64,000 bases of DNA from Desulfosporosinus shakirovi (GTDB lineage: Bacteria; Bacillota; Desulfitobacteriia; Desulfitobacteriales; Desulfitobacteriaceae), in assembly GCF_020595055.1 (NCBI RefSeq), contig NZ_JAJDOO010000001.1, positions 62,001-126,000 of the forward strand, read 5' to 3'. Made by a program: the position numbers and the translations under genes. The notes beneath the pieces are model-generated. The model searched no databases. It was not told the DNA's origin and saw only the letters and a list, made by a program, of their open reading frames with translations. Below are positions 1-8,128 of the stretch, in pieces. Numbering within the stretch: position 1 is the stretch's first letter; the number at the start of each line of letters is the position of its first letter.

Positions 1-120
1 AAGAGGGACTAAGACCCTCATTCCTATCTCTAAACTTAGATAATCAGGAATACTATAATGATAACTTTGATCTAAGCGCCGATTTGCTACATCAACCAAT
101 ACTTCAGCATAGCGAAACAT
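1..120 (-). CDS. priA: Primosomal protein N' (PriA helicase), N-terminal fragment
   Basis: The reverse strand opens with an ATG at 120-118 behind a clean GGAGGA ribosome site seven bases upstream, and stays open to the window edge, giving 40 residues. They begin MFRYAEVLVDVANRRLDQ and reach GMRVLVPL, which matches the start of PriA, the 3'-to-5' DNA helicase that reloads the replisome at stalled forks. In B. subtilis priA directly follows coaBC; here metK and a block of about 6.5 kb lie between. The rest of the gene is outside the window, so helicase and zinc motifs cannot be checked. Confidence 0.85.
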   Translation of the reverse strand, partial: MFRYAEVLVDVANRRLDQSYHYSIPDYLSLEIGMRVLVPL

Positions 121-299
121 GATGCGGTCCTCCTTATTTAGAAAAATATCAATAGCGCTAATGTCAATATTGGTCAAATACATTATATCAAATCTTAACC
201 TTTCATTACAATTTATCATATTCTTGATTGAAAAAATTAACAAAGATTTGGGGTATAAGGGACTGCTGACCATGACTCGAACAAGAAATAAATACCCTC

Positions 300-329
300 T
301 TGTCAAAATAGCAGGAATTGTGATATGCT
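300..329 (+). promoter_or_regulatory. Candidate SigA promoter of uraA
   Basis: TTGTCA at 300-305 and TATGCT at 324-329 are 18 bases apart, with a TG one base before the -10 (extended -10). The predicted start of transcription, near 336, would place the PyrR site and terminator below in the uraA leader. No gene was seen in 121-299. Confidence 0.5.
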
Positions 330-358
330 TTAGGACAGTTAAATCCCTAACCTTTAAA

Positions 359-392
359 TTAGTCCCGTGAGACTAAGAAGGGAATGGCGAAC
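359..392 (+). promoter_or_regulatory. PyrR-binding (anti-antiterminator) site in the uraA leader
   Basis: The leader carries TTAGTCCCGTGAGACTAA followed by GAAGG, matching the known PyrR-binding core (AGUCC-n-GNGAGGCU then GAAGG). The flanks TTAGTC and GACTAA pair into a short stem that displays the conserved loop. PyrR bound to UMP would stabilise it and favour the terminator at 411-447. pyrR itself lies at 32465-33031. Confidence 0.85.
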
Positions 393-410
393 CATGATTT
401 TAACATGGAC

Positions 411-447
411 ACCTCTTTCTTGCTTGCGGGCGGGGAAGAGGTTTTTT
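411..447 (+). terminator. Attenuator terminator before uraA
   Basis: ACCTCTTTC pairs with GGAAGAGGT around a GC-rich loop and is followed by a run of six T, ending about 20 bases before the uraA start codon. With the PyrR site just upstream, this forms a standard pyrimidine attenuator. Confidence 0.8.
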
Positions 448-469
448 GTTAGAAAGAGGAGGTTGAATT

Positions 470-1684
470 ATGTCTACAGAAGTTCAGATTCACGAGAAGC
501 TCCCCCTTACCCAAGCGATTCCCCTCGGTTTACAACACGTTTTTGCCATGTTCGGCGCCACGGTCCTAGTTCCTTTTTTAACAGGTCTCAGCCCGTCAGT
601 AGCTCTTCTTTCTTCAGGGATCGGCACCATAATCTTCTTATTATTGACAAAAAGTCGAGTCCCTGCCTATCTCGGTTCCTCATTTGCCTACATTGCAGCT
701 TTAACCAGCTTTGTTCAAGGCAATAATACAACTGGAGCCATGGGAGGGGTTTTAGCCGTCGGCGTAGTATATATCCTCCTATACCTGCTTATGGCCGCTT
801 TCGGAACCCAATGGATTCACACAATAGTCCCCCCCATCGTTGCAGGACCGGTCGTTGCCATTATCGGACTTAGTCTAACTCCAGTAGCCACAGACATGGC
901 ATCTGGCAATTGGCCGATTGCGGCTTTTACTCTAACCGTTGCCGCATTACTCTCCGTATATGCAAAAGGCTTCATGAAGATTATCCCGATCCTCGTAGCC
1001 ATCGTCGCAGGATATATTGTGGCTGCGATCATGGGCATAGTTGATTTCGAGCCTGTCTTAGCCACCTTTAACGATCTATTTGTCTTCCCTGTTGCACTCG
1101 GAAGCAATTTTAAACTTCCCAGCTTAGATAAATTGGCGATTTTAGCAATGGCACCTCTGGCCTTGGTAACGGTGATTGAAGATTTAGGACATATGATTGT
1201 TCTGGGAAACATTACTCATTCCGATCCGATCAAAAACCCAGGATTTCATCGAGTCCTCTTTGGTAATGGCCTAGCTACCGCCGTAGCCAGCTTCATAGGC
1301 GGTCCTCCTGTCACTACCTATGGCGAGAATATTGGAGTGCTGGCTGTGACGAAAGTCTACAGTACCTTTAATATCTGGGTGGCTGCAATCCTTGCAATTA
1401 TTTTTAGTATGATTAACCCTTTGCAGGCCGCAATCATGTCTATTCCTACAGCCGTAATGGGCGGGGTCAGCATTCTTCTCTTCGGAATGATTGGCGCAGC
1501 AGGCTTACGAACTCTTATCGAAGCTAAAATAGATTTTTCCGAAACAAAGAACCTCATCATTGCCTCTGTCATCTTTGCTCTCGGGATCGGGTTGCCCGAA
1601 CATGCAGTAGCTTGGGCAACTGTCGTCGGGATCGTCTTAAACCTCGTTTTGAGAGGACATTCCGAAAACACCGGAGTAAAGTAG
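470..1684 (+). CDS. uraA: Uracil permease, NCS2 (UraA/PyrP) family
   Basis: A 404-residue membrane protein importing uracil by proton symport. Its N-terminus (PLTQAIPLGLQHVFAMFGAT, residues 12-31) and the TYGENIGVLAVTKVYST block (about 283-299) are close to E. coli UraA. The two substrate-site glutamates appear as E237 (VIEDLGH) and E286 (TYGEN). Alternating hydrophobic segments fit the 14-helix NCS2 fold. The start has an AGAGGAGG site eight bases upstream. The leader has a PyrR attenuator, so expression should fall when UMP is plentiful. In B. subtilis pyrP sits between pyrR and pyrB; here it stands alone near priA. A xanthine permease is less likely given the PyrR control. Confidence 0.93.
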   Translation: MSTEVQIHEKLPLTQAIPLGLQHVFAMFGATVLVPFLTGLSPSVALLSSGIGTIIFLLLTKSRVPAYLGSSFAYIAALTSFVQGNNTTGAMGGVLAVGVVYILLYLLMAAFGTQWIHTIVPPIVAGPVVAIIGLSLTPVATDMASGNWPIAAFTLTVAALLSVYAKGFMKIIPILVAIVAGYIVAAIMGIVDFEPVLATFNDLFVFPVALGSNFKLPSLDKLAILAMAPLALVTVIEDLGHMIVLGNITHSDPIKNPGFHRVLFGNGLATAVASFIGGPPVTTYGENIGVLAVTKVYSTFNIWVAAILAIIFSMINPLQAAIMSIPTAVMGGVSILLFGMIGAAGLRTLIEAKIDFSETKNLIIASVIFALGIGLPEHAVAWATVVGIVLNLVLRGHSENTGVK

Positions 1685-1701
1685 GAAAGTAAACAATGCT
1701 T

Positions 1702-1727
1702 AAAAGGACGCGAAAGCGTCCTTTTTC
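1702..1727 (+). terminator. Terminator of uraA
   Basis: AAAAGGACGC-GAAA-GCGTCCTTTTT: a perfect stem with a GAAA tetraloop and T-run, 18 bases after the uraA stop. Confidence 0.9.
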
Positions 1728-1769
1728 TTATGATCGGGGAGGCAATGGGGGCAGTTCTTTCCTATTAAC

Positions 1770-1812
1770 AAAAAGAACCTTTCATCTTTAAATTAGACGA
1801 GAGGCTCTTTTT
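1770..1812 (-). terminator. Candidate terminator between convergent genes
   Basis: Arms of 14 bases (AAAAAGAACCTTTC and GAGAGGCTCTTTTT) pair with one wobble and one mismatch and carry A/T runs on both outer sides, so the hairpin could act in either direction. It most likely ends the paaK-ACT transcript. The rest of the 1685-1997 gap shows nothing further. Confidence 0.5.
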
Positions 1813-1997
1813 GCGTTCAACTGAGAACTTTTAAAAGGACACAAAGCAAATTTTCGTCAAAACGCACTCTACTCATCTCAAAAATAATAACCCTAGAAAT
1901 TGAACCATACCCAAAATTGCATGTTGAGTACGACCTCAGCCCAGAGAAAGCTTCTTATTTAGAGGGCATGGGAGGAGGAATCGCGTAAATGATTTAT

Positions 1998-2399
1998 CTA
2001 CTTCACTGGCAAATTGAGCGTCTGCATAGCCTTTTCCATAATAGCCTTATCCTGCACTCTGAGAACAACAAGAGCCTGCTCATTCGCCTTCTCTACAAAG
2101 GCATACATGTACTCCACTACCACATCCTGTTGGACTAATTGATTGAGTACCTCTGCCAGTCCGCCAGTGCGATCAGGAACCTTAAGTACCCAAACAGGAG
2201 TTAAGGAAACAACCACTTTTCGTTCACGTAATTTTACAGCTGTTTCTTCAGGGTTATCCACAATAATTCGCAATACCCCATAATCCTTAGTATCCGCTAG
2301 TGACAAGGCCCGTAAATTCACCTTGCATTCGGCGAGAAGACTGATTACTTCAGCTAACCTTCCTTTGGCATTTTCCAGAAAAATAGATAATTGCAGCAT
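1998..2399 (-). CDS. Tandem ACT-domain protein, partner of the PaaK-like ligase
   Basis: A 133-residue protein made of two ACT modules, roughly residues 1-66 and 68-130. ACT domains bind small ligands, usually amino acids, and regulate enzymes. The first begins LSIFLENAKGRLAEVISLL and the second VWVLKVPDRTGGLAEVLN, each showing the beta-alpha turn with Gly-Arg/Gly-Gly before the helix. The gene starts two bases after the stop of the upstream ligase, with its ribosome site inside that gene, so the two are translationally linked. PaaK-ACT pairs are common in anaerobes that oxidise aryl-2-oxoacids. The ligand cannot be read from sequence. Confidence 0.82.
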   Translation of the reverse strand: MLQLSIFLENAKGRLAEVISLLAECKVNLRALSLADTKDYGVLRIIVDNPEETAVKLRERKVVVSLTPVWVLKVPDRTGGLAEVLNQLVQQDVVVEYMYAFVEKANEQALVVLRVQDKAIMEKAMQTLNLPVK

Positions 2400-2401
2400 G
2401 C

Positions 2402-3664
2402 TTAACCCTCCTTATTACGTTTATCGATGACCCGAATGGCTTTTCCCTCACTCCGTGGAATGCTTTTTGGTTCTACAAGACGAATACGAACAGAAATTCC
2501 CAAAGCATCTCCAATCCTCTTTTTCAGGCGATCCTGACGACCTTCCAATTCACGCACTTCGTCAAAGAAAGTCGCTTCATTAACCTCAACTTGGACTTCA
2601 AGTTGGTCTAAGTTTCCAACCCGATAAACGACCAGCAAATAATGCGGTTCAAATCCTTCAAGGAGAATCGCCTCTTCCACTTGACTTGGGAAGACATTAA
2701 CCCCCCTGATGATTAACATATCGTCAACTCGAGCCGTGACGCGATCCATCGACCATCCAACATGCCCGCATGAACACGCACCATAATGTAACGTAGTCAA
2801 GTCTTTGGTTCGATAGCGCAGAACTGGAAAACCTTCTTTTTTAATACTCGTAATGACTAATTCCCCACGTTCTCCATCGGGCAGGGGATTTCCTTCTTCA
2901 TCTAAAATTTCAGGATAAAAATGTTCATCAATATGTAACCCCTGATGCGCAGGGCATTCCAACGCTACACCCGGACCCATGATTTCACTGAGCCCATAGA
3001 TATCAAATGCCTTGATGCCCAGTCGCGCTTCAATTTCTTCTCTCATGCCTTCGGTCCAGGGTTCTGCACCAAAAATCCCTATCTTGAGCTTCAGTTCATC
3101 CCGTGAAATTTGTGATTCCTCCAGACTCTCCGCTAGATAAAGAGCATAAGACGGGGTACAAGCCAAAACAGTAGCGCCAAAATCACGCATAAGCATCAGT
3201 TGACGCGCCGTATTTCCACCTGAAATAGGAACCACTACTGCTCCCAGTTCTTCGCAACCATAGTGCAGTCCCATGCCGCCGGTAAACAGACCGTATCCAT
3301 ATGCAATTTGTACGACGTCTTTCTTTGTCACACCGACTCTTTTTAATTCATTAGCCACGATCTTAGCCCAAAGAGTGATGTCTTGGCGAGTATATCCTAC
3401 AACCGTGGGCTTACCCGTTGTTCCTGATGAGGCATGAAGTCGCACGATGTTTTCCATAGGTTCGGCAAAAAGCCCAAACGGGTAATTCTTACGTAAATCC
3501 TCCTTGGTCGTTAAAGGAAGTCTCTGGAAATCCTTAAATGTCTTAATATCCTCTGCACGTTTAATTCCTATTGCTTCATAATTTTCTTGATAATGGCGAA
3601 TAGGCAACACTTTATCTACTGTTTTACGAAGACCCTCTAGCCATTGTTCCTCTGTTCGATCCAT
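2402..3664 (-). CDS. paaK: Phenylacetate-CoA ligase family protein (AMP-forming)
   Basis: A 420-residue acyl-adenylate synthetase that should activate an arylacetate to its CoA thioester with ATP. Key motifs are the P-loop-like SSGTTGKPT (79-87), the YGLSEIMGPG block and the hinge region YRTKDLT; the C-terminal lid carries RSEGKAIRV. Length is near the 430-440 usual for PaaK. It is the first gene of a two-gene unit with the ACT protein. The usual iorAB partners (indolepyruvate oxidoreductase) are not in this window, so phenylacetate versus indoleacetate as substrate is open. Confidence 0.88.
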   Translation of the reverse strand: MDRTEEQWLEGLRKTVDKVLPIRHYQENYEAIGIKRAEDIKTFKDFQRLPLTTKEDLRKNYPFGLFAEPMENIVRLHASSGTTGKPTVVGYTRQDITLWAKIVANELKRVGVTKKDVVQIAYGYGLFTGGMGLHYGCEELGAVVVPISGGNTARQLMLMRDFGATVLACTPSYALYLAESLEESQISRDELKLKIGIFGAEPWTEGMREEIEARLGIKAFDIYGLSEIMGPGVALECPAHQGLHIDEHFYPEILDEEGNPLPDGERGELVITSIKKEGFPVLRYRTKDLTTLHYGACSCGHVGWSMDRVTARVDDMLIIRGVNVFPSQVEEAILLEGFEPHYLLVVYRVGNLDQLEVQVEVNEATFFDEVRELEGRQDRLKKRIGDALGISVRIRLVEPKSIPRSEGKAIRVIDKRNKEG

Positions 3665-3713
3665 TAAACTCCATCCCCTACTTCTCCAATTTGTCTACTA
3701 GTCATGTAGTTCC

Positions 3714-3724
3714 CCTGTAACAGG
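3714..3724. repeat. Short perfect palindrome upstream of paaK
   Basis: CCTGT-A-ACAGG lies in the leader between the paaK start (3664) and a TATAAT-like box on the minus strand near 3735. It could be a small operator but is short enough to be chance. Confidence 0.3.
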
Positions 3725-3882
3725 TTTCACGGAAATTGGAATTATATCAACTAATATACTACAGCTTTGGTTATCATACCACTTATTTATCCGCTTTGCC
3801 AAGCTGCTTTTGAGGGACATTTACCGACAGTCTCATTCACGTTTATAAGTAAATCTCATCAGAAAGATTTTAATTTATCCAG

Positions 3883-3911
3883 TTTACAATCAGTAAATTT
3901 AAGCATATAAT
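3883..3911 (+). promoter_or_regulatory. SigA promoter of the GntR-ABC cassette
   Basis: TTTACA at 3883-3888 and a perfect TATAAT at 3906-3911 are exactly 17 bases apart. The regulator starts about 60 bases downstream. Confidence 0.75.
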
Positions 3912-3915
3912 AAGG

Positions 3916-3939
3916 AGTACATTACATAACTAATGCACT
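3916..3939. promoter_or_regulatory. Candidate GntR operator
   Basis: AGTACATTA and TAATGCACT form an inverted repeat of nine-base arms with one mismatch and a six-base centre. It begins five bases after the -10 box, where a bound dimer would block transcription. YtrA-type GntR regulators typically control their own operon through such sites. Confidence 0.6.
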
Positions 3940-3971
3940 AATTATCTAAGGATGCCAGGAGGTAAAAAAAT

Positions 3972-4352
3972 GTGATCCTCAATACGGATAGTATGAAACC
4001 CATATATGTCCAGATTGCTGAGTGGCTTGAGGTAGAAATCCTTAATAGCAATATGAAAGAAGATGAGCGTATTTATTCACAATATCAGCTTGCCGATATG
4101 TTTACAGTCAACCCTGCCACAGCTGCCAAAGGATTAAATCTCTTAGCTGACGAGAACATTGTTTATAAAAAACGAGGCCTTGGTATGTTCGTTTCTCCAA
4201 ATGCGAAGCAGTTTATCTTAACTAAGCGGAGAAAACAAATCTTAGAGCAAATGATCAAAGAGTTAGTTATTGAAGCTAATCGGCTGGATGTAAGTGAAAG
4301 TGAACTTATTATGATGATCCATAATTTCAAACAAGATTACAAGGAGGAATAG
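3972..4352 (+). CDS. GntR-family regulator, YtrA subfamily
   Basis: A 126-residue protein: an N-terminal winged helix (about 10-76, with NPATAAKGLNLLADENIVYKK as recognition helix and wing) and a short C-terminal helical tail (80-126). The absence of a large effector domain is typical of the YtrA subgroup, which represses linked ABC transporters. The start is a GTG nine bases after AGGAGG; an ATG two bases earlier is unusable because it is followed at once by TGA. It heads a four-gene unit with the ABC genes, probably induced by a cell-envelope stress or antibiotic, which cannot be deduced here. Confidence 0.85.
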   Translation: MILNTDSMKPIYVQIAEWLEVEILNSNMKEDERIYSQYQLADMFTVNPATAAKGLNLLADENIVYKKRGLGMFVSPNAKQFILTKRRKQILEQMIKELVIEANRLDVSESELIMMIHNFKQDYKEE

Positions 4353-4357
4353 CAACT

Positions 4358-5260
4358 GTGAATGTCATACAGTGTCATGATGTAACCAAATCCTACGGCC
4401 AAAATAGAGCCCTGGATCACTTATCTTTTGAAATAGGAGAAAACAAAATTACAGGCCTCATAGGTAGAAATGGTGCAGGAAAAACAACCCTGTTAAAGAT
4501 GATAGCTGGATATATAAAACCTACTCAAGGAGAACTCCAAGTCTTTACCAGAAAGCCCTTCAATAACTTGGATGTTTCTGCTAAGACAATATTTATTGAC
4601 GACAACATGACATTTCCTGATTCGTTTAGACTTACAGATATATTATCAGAAGTTGCACCCTTTTATGCTGCATGGAACAGCAGCCTCGCCGATGCTTTAT
4701 TTAATTATTTTTCATTTGACCCAAATCAAGCCCACAGTAATATGTCAAAAGGATCTAAAAGTACCTTTAACAGCATAATCGGTATTGCCACACGCTGTCC
4801 GCTCACGATATTTGACGAGCCAACGACCGGCATGGACTCTGCCGTGAGAAAGGACTTTTATAAGGCATTACTTAAGGATTATCTCGAACACCCCCGGACC
4901 ATCCTCCTCTCAAGCCATTTACTAAGTGAACTTGAAGAAATACTTGAAGATATTCTTTTGATCGATAACGGATCAAAATGCCTTCATCTCCCCATCATGG
5001 AATTACGAGAATTAGCCGTTGGTATAAGGGGAAACGAACAAGCTTTGCTAACTTTTGTAGAGGGCAAAGAACTGATCTATAAGGAAGAGTTTGCCAAAGG
5101 GAGCCTATACGTTGTCATAAAAAAAGAGTCAATAGAGCAGGAGTTCAAACATGTAAGGCAAAACGGTCTTGAAGTACTCCCCATTTCACCAGATGATCTG
5201 TGCGTTTATTTAACGGGAAAAACTGGAGGAGGTATTGATGATGTCTTTAAAAGAAGTTGA
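4358..5260 (+). CDS. ABC transporter ATP-binding protein (YtrB/BcrA type)
   Basis: A 300-residue ATPase with Walker A GRNGAGKTT (36-44), Walker B PLTIFDEPTTG (148-158) and the switch histidine in LLSSHLL near 188. The signature motif is atypical: NMSKGSKS (128-135) replaces LSGGQ, as in transporters of this GntR-linked class. The C-terminal 90 residues form an accessory domain. GTG start nine bases after AAGGAGGA, itself at the end of the regulator gene. It should power the membrane protein encoded next, most likely for export of a peptide, lipid or drug. Confidence 0.88.
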   Translation: MNVIQCHDVTKSYGQNRALDHLSFEIGENKITGLIGRNGAGKTTLLKMIAGYIKPTQGELQVFTRKPFNNLDVSAKTIFIDDNMTFPDSFRLTDILSEVAPFYAAWNSSLADALFNYFSFDPNQAHSNMSKGSKSTFNSIIGIATRCPLTIFDEPTTGMDSAVRKDFYKALLKDYLEHPRTILLSSHLLSELEEILEDILLIDNGSKCLHLPIMELRELAVGIRGNEQALLTFVEGKELIYKEEFAKGSLYVVIKKESIEQEFKHVRQNGLEVLPISPDDLCVYLTGKTGGGIDDVFKRS

Positions 5261-5975
5261 TCTTCTATCAATTTCCATAAAACAATATGTTTACAAACTT
5301 AAAGCCTATTCAACTTTGTTTTATGGTCTTCTACTAGCTCAAATTATTACTCTTTTTTTCTCGTTGAACGGAATAAGTCATATGTCGTCGAGTAATGGGG
5401 AATTATCAGTTTCTGTAAATTCTTATTCTGCTAGTTTAGTAATTGTTTTTTCGTTTTTTTGGATACTTTTTGCCGCCATACAGCTAACAACGAAACAATA
5501 TAAGAAAATTGAAAATCCGCTTGTAACTAATCGTATCTCAGGAAATCTTTCAAACATAGGTTTTTTGATGACTGCCTGTGTTTTTGGAGGCATTACCTCA
5601 TCACTTGTTGGTGTACTCCTGAGAATCATTATGTATTTTACATTTGACAGATCCCAAATCATTTCTGATGAATTTATCCTAGCTTTTTCCGATCTCCTAC
5701 TTGGTATCTCTGTGGCCATTTTATACATGGTTTTAATCTCTGGGATGGGATATTTAACCGGTATGTTGACTAAGGTAAGTATGGCCTTTGTTATAATTAT
5801 TCCAGCCGTAATTATTGGAATATCAAAAGCTTATGCCGATATTTTTCAGTCTCTTATTAAGTTTTTTACATTAGAGTCTTCATTGCCTCTGTTTGCTTTG
5901 AAAGTCATTATTACTTCGATTCTCATGTTTGGAGTTAGTATTTTACTATCTAATAGAGGGGAGGTTAGCCAATGA
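5238..5975 (+). CDS. ABC transporter membrane subunit of the GntR cassette
   Basis: About 245 residues with some six hydrophobic segments (near 22-40, 65-85, 110-135, 155-180, 182-200, 215-238), fitting an ABC-2-like permease. It overlaps the end of the ATPase gene by 23 bases and has GGAGGAGG ahead of a TTG-ATG-ATG string; ATG at 5238 or 5241 fits best. No solute-specific motif is recognisable, so the assignment rests on topology and position directly after the ATPase. Confidence 0.7.
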   Translation: MMSLKEVDLLSISIKQYVYKLKAYSTLFYGLLLAQIITLFFSLNGISHMSSSNGELSVSVNSYSASLVIVFSFFWILFAAIQLTTKQYKKIENPLVTNRISGNLSNIGFLMTACVFGGITSSLVGVLLRIIMYFTFDRSQIISDEFILAFSDLLLGISVAILYMVLISGMGYLTGMLTKVSMAFVIIIPAVIIGISKAYADIFQSLIKFFTLESSLPLFALKVIITSILMFGVSILLSNRGEVSQ

Positions 5976-6688
5976 GCAGAGTACTGTCTCAAATACTATT
6001 ATTTCTGATTGGTATTGCAATAGTCTTCATGTTTAAATTCAAAAGGCCTAAATTCTATAGACCTTTATCTTGGAAACTAAACGTTCTGGCTACTGGGCTA
6101 TATCTTGGAGTTTTAATAATGCTTGTTCCAATATTATATATGTTGCCAGCTAAAGACTTTATTAAAACAGTTGAGAGCAAAGATCAAGCAATCGCATCCT
6201 CTTTAAACCTTATGAATAATTTGTATAATCAACATTTCCCAACAGAAGGAGATTTAGATAAGCTCGAAGGGGTTTACAAAAATAGCTGCCAAACCTTCAA
6301 AGTTGATTCAAGCAAATTATCCTTTGACCTACAGCCTAATATAGGAAACTACCCTATTTTAATAGAGCGGAAAGATATTGATGACGGAGAAATTGATGTT
6401 TCTACTTATGTCACAGCTCAATATGTGGGGGAAGTTAATTTTACAAAACGACTTTTACCTCCTGCGATCACAGTTAAAAATGGAATGTTGTCTCTAAGAG
6501 CCCCTGATAGACAGACGTTTGAATTCAAACAATTTAACATCGACTTTACTATGGCTCAATTTGATAACCAAAACTCAAGTATCCATGAAATGTCTCCACA
6601 TTTTTCTAACCAGATTATCGTTATACGCGTTCCCCAAAGTTTGGAGATTAATAGAGGTGTGTTAGGGGATCGAATTCAAATAATCTAG
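5972..6688 (+). CDS. Membrane-anchored protein of unknown function, last gene of the GntR-ABC unit
   Basis: A 238-residue protein with two N-terminal hydrophobic segments (about 4-20 and 36-57) followed by a soluble domain of about 175 residues predicted to lie outside the membrane. Its ATG overlaps the permease stop (ATGA), so it is translationally coupled. I do not recognise a family. Position suggests an accessory or sensor subunit of the transporter. It is AT-rich like the rest of the cassette, somewhat more than the flanking pyr and met genes. Confidence 0.6.
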   Translation: MSRVLSQILLFLIGIAIVFMFKFKRPKFYRPLSWKLNVLATGLYLGVLIMLVPILYMLPAKDFIKTVESKDQAIASSLNLMNNLYNQHFPTEGDLDKLEGVYKNSCQTFKVDSSKLSFDLQPNIGNYPILIERKDIDDGEIDVSTYVTAQYVGEVNFTKRLLPPAITVKNGMLSLRAPDRQTFEFKQFNIDFTMAQFDNQNSSIHEMSPHFSNQIIVIRVPQSLEINRGVLGDRIQII

Positions 6689-6836
6689 TTGCAATTTAGG
6701 CTTGAGTCTTGAAAACTTGGCTGGCGACATGGCTTATGGGATGGTATGAATGGCCAGTGTCCCCGCAGTTAAGGATGGCGAGAAGAGACTTCGTGAAAAT
6801 ATAATATTAAAGATAATCTTTCTAAAAATTAGCACT

Positions 6837-6874
6837 AAAGAAGGCAGGTGATTATTCTTCACCTGCCTTCTTTT
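6837..6874. terminator. Bidirectional terminator between the ABC unit and metK
   Basis: AAAGAAGGCAGGTG pairs perfectly with CACCTGCCTTCTTT around a ten-base loop, with T-runs on both strands. It serves the two convergent transcripts. The 150 bases before it hold no gene. Confidence 0.9.
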
Positions 6875-6937
6875 AATTTATTTACTTGTTTGCATCTCCA
6901 ACGCAACTATTGTTAACTTACAGCCTCTAAAAGTTAA

Positions 6938-8128
6938 TTACAACCCAGCAAGCTTTCTCAAGGCTTCGACCTTATCTGTTCTTTCCCAGGGGAGATCGAG
7001 ATCCGTTCTTCCAAAATGCCCATAAGCTGCCGTCTGGCGATAAATCGGGCGACGCAGATCCAACGCTTTGATAATACCCGCTGGACGCAGATCAAATGTC
7101 TGCCAAATAAATTCAACGATTTTTTCGTCGGGAAGCTTTCCGGTGCCAAACGTCTCAATTGAGACAGATACTGGCCGCGCTACACCTATGGCATAAGCAA
7201 TTTGAAGTTCGCAACGGTCTGCCAACCCTGCTGCAACAACATTCTTTGCCACATAACGAGCTGCGTAAGCCGCAGAACGGTCTACTTTTGTGGGGTCTTT
7301 ACCTGAGAAGGCACCGCCGCCATGACGAGCCATCCCGCCATATGTGTCAACAATAATTTTTCGGCCGGTTAGCCCGCAATCCCCTTGTGGACCGCCAATA
7401 ACGAAACGTCCCGTTGGGTTGATAAAATACTTAGTCTCTTCATCTAAGAGCTCTTTAGGAACAGTGGGGTACACCACATATTGCAGTAAATCTCTGCGAA
7501 TTTGCTCATTTATCACATCCGGGTGATGCTGCGTGGAGATGACGATAGTGTCCACTCGAATCGGTTTGTTATCCTCATATTCTACAGTAACCTGAGTTTT
7601 ACCGTCTGGGCGCAGGTAGTTCAAATGATTTGATTTTCTCATTTCACTCAATCTCCGTGCTAAACGGTGAGCTAAATCAATAGGAAGGGGCATATAGCTT
7701 TCAGTTTCGTTTGTCGCAAAGCCGAACATCATACCCTGATCACCGGCTCCTATTGACTCAATATCACTTTCAGTCATTTCCCCAGTTTTTGCTTCCAAGG
7801 CCCGATCCACACCTAAAGCGATATCCGCAGATTGTTCTCCGATCGAAGTTAAAACTGCGCAAGTATCTGCATCAAAGCCATATTTGGCCCGAGTATAACC
7901 CACTTCTCGCACTGTCTCTCGCACTACATGTGGAATATCCACATAGCACGAAGTCGTGATCTCGCCACTGACAAGAACTAATCCTGTCGTTACAGTCGTT
8001 TCACAAGCTACTCGCGCATTAGGATCTAACGCATAAATTGCATCCAAGATAGCATCGGAAATCTGATCACAGATTTTATCGGGATGTCCCTCTGTCACAG
8101 ATTCAGATGTAAATAATTTTTTAACCAA
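6938..8128 (-). CDS. metK: S-adenosylmethionine synthase
   Basis: A 396-residue enzyme making AdoMet from methionine and ATP. It carries the family signatures [17 protein letters not shown] near the N-terminus, [12 protein letters not shown] near 117-128 and [16 protein letters not shown] near 260-275. The start is a TTG that abuts the coaBC stop codon (TAA-TTG), with AAGGAG eight bases upstream inside coaBC. It is therefore co-transcribed with the coaBC-rpoZ-gmk group, and no SAM riboswitch precedes it. In B. subtilis metK lies elsewhere and the neighbour here would be priA. Confidence 0.97.
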   Translation of the reverse strand: MVKKLFTSESVTEGHPDKICDQISDAILDAIYALDPNARVACETTVTTGLVLVSGEITTSCYVDIPHVVRETVREVGYTRAKYGFDADTCAVLTSIGEQSADIALGVDRALEAKTGEMTESDIESIGAGDQGMMFGFATNETESYMPLPIDLAHRLARRLSEMRKSNHLNYLRPDGKTQVTVEYEDNKPIRVDTIVISTQHHPDVINEQIRRDLLQYVVYPTVPKELLDEETKYFINPTGRFVIGGPQGDCGLTGRKIIVDTYGGMARHGGGAFSGKDPTKVDRSAAYAARYVAKNVVAAGLADRCELQIAYAIGVARPVSVSIETFGTGKLPDEKIVEFIWQTFDLRPAGIIKALDLRRPIYRQTAAYGHFGRTDLDLPWERTDKVEALRKLAGL

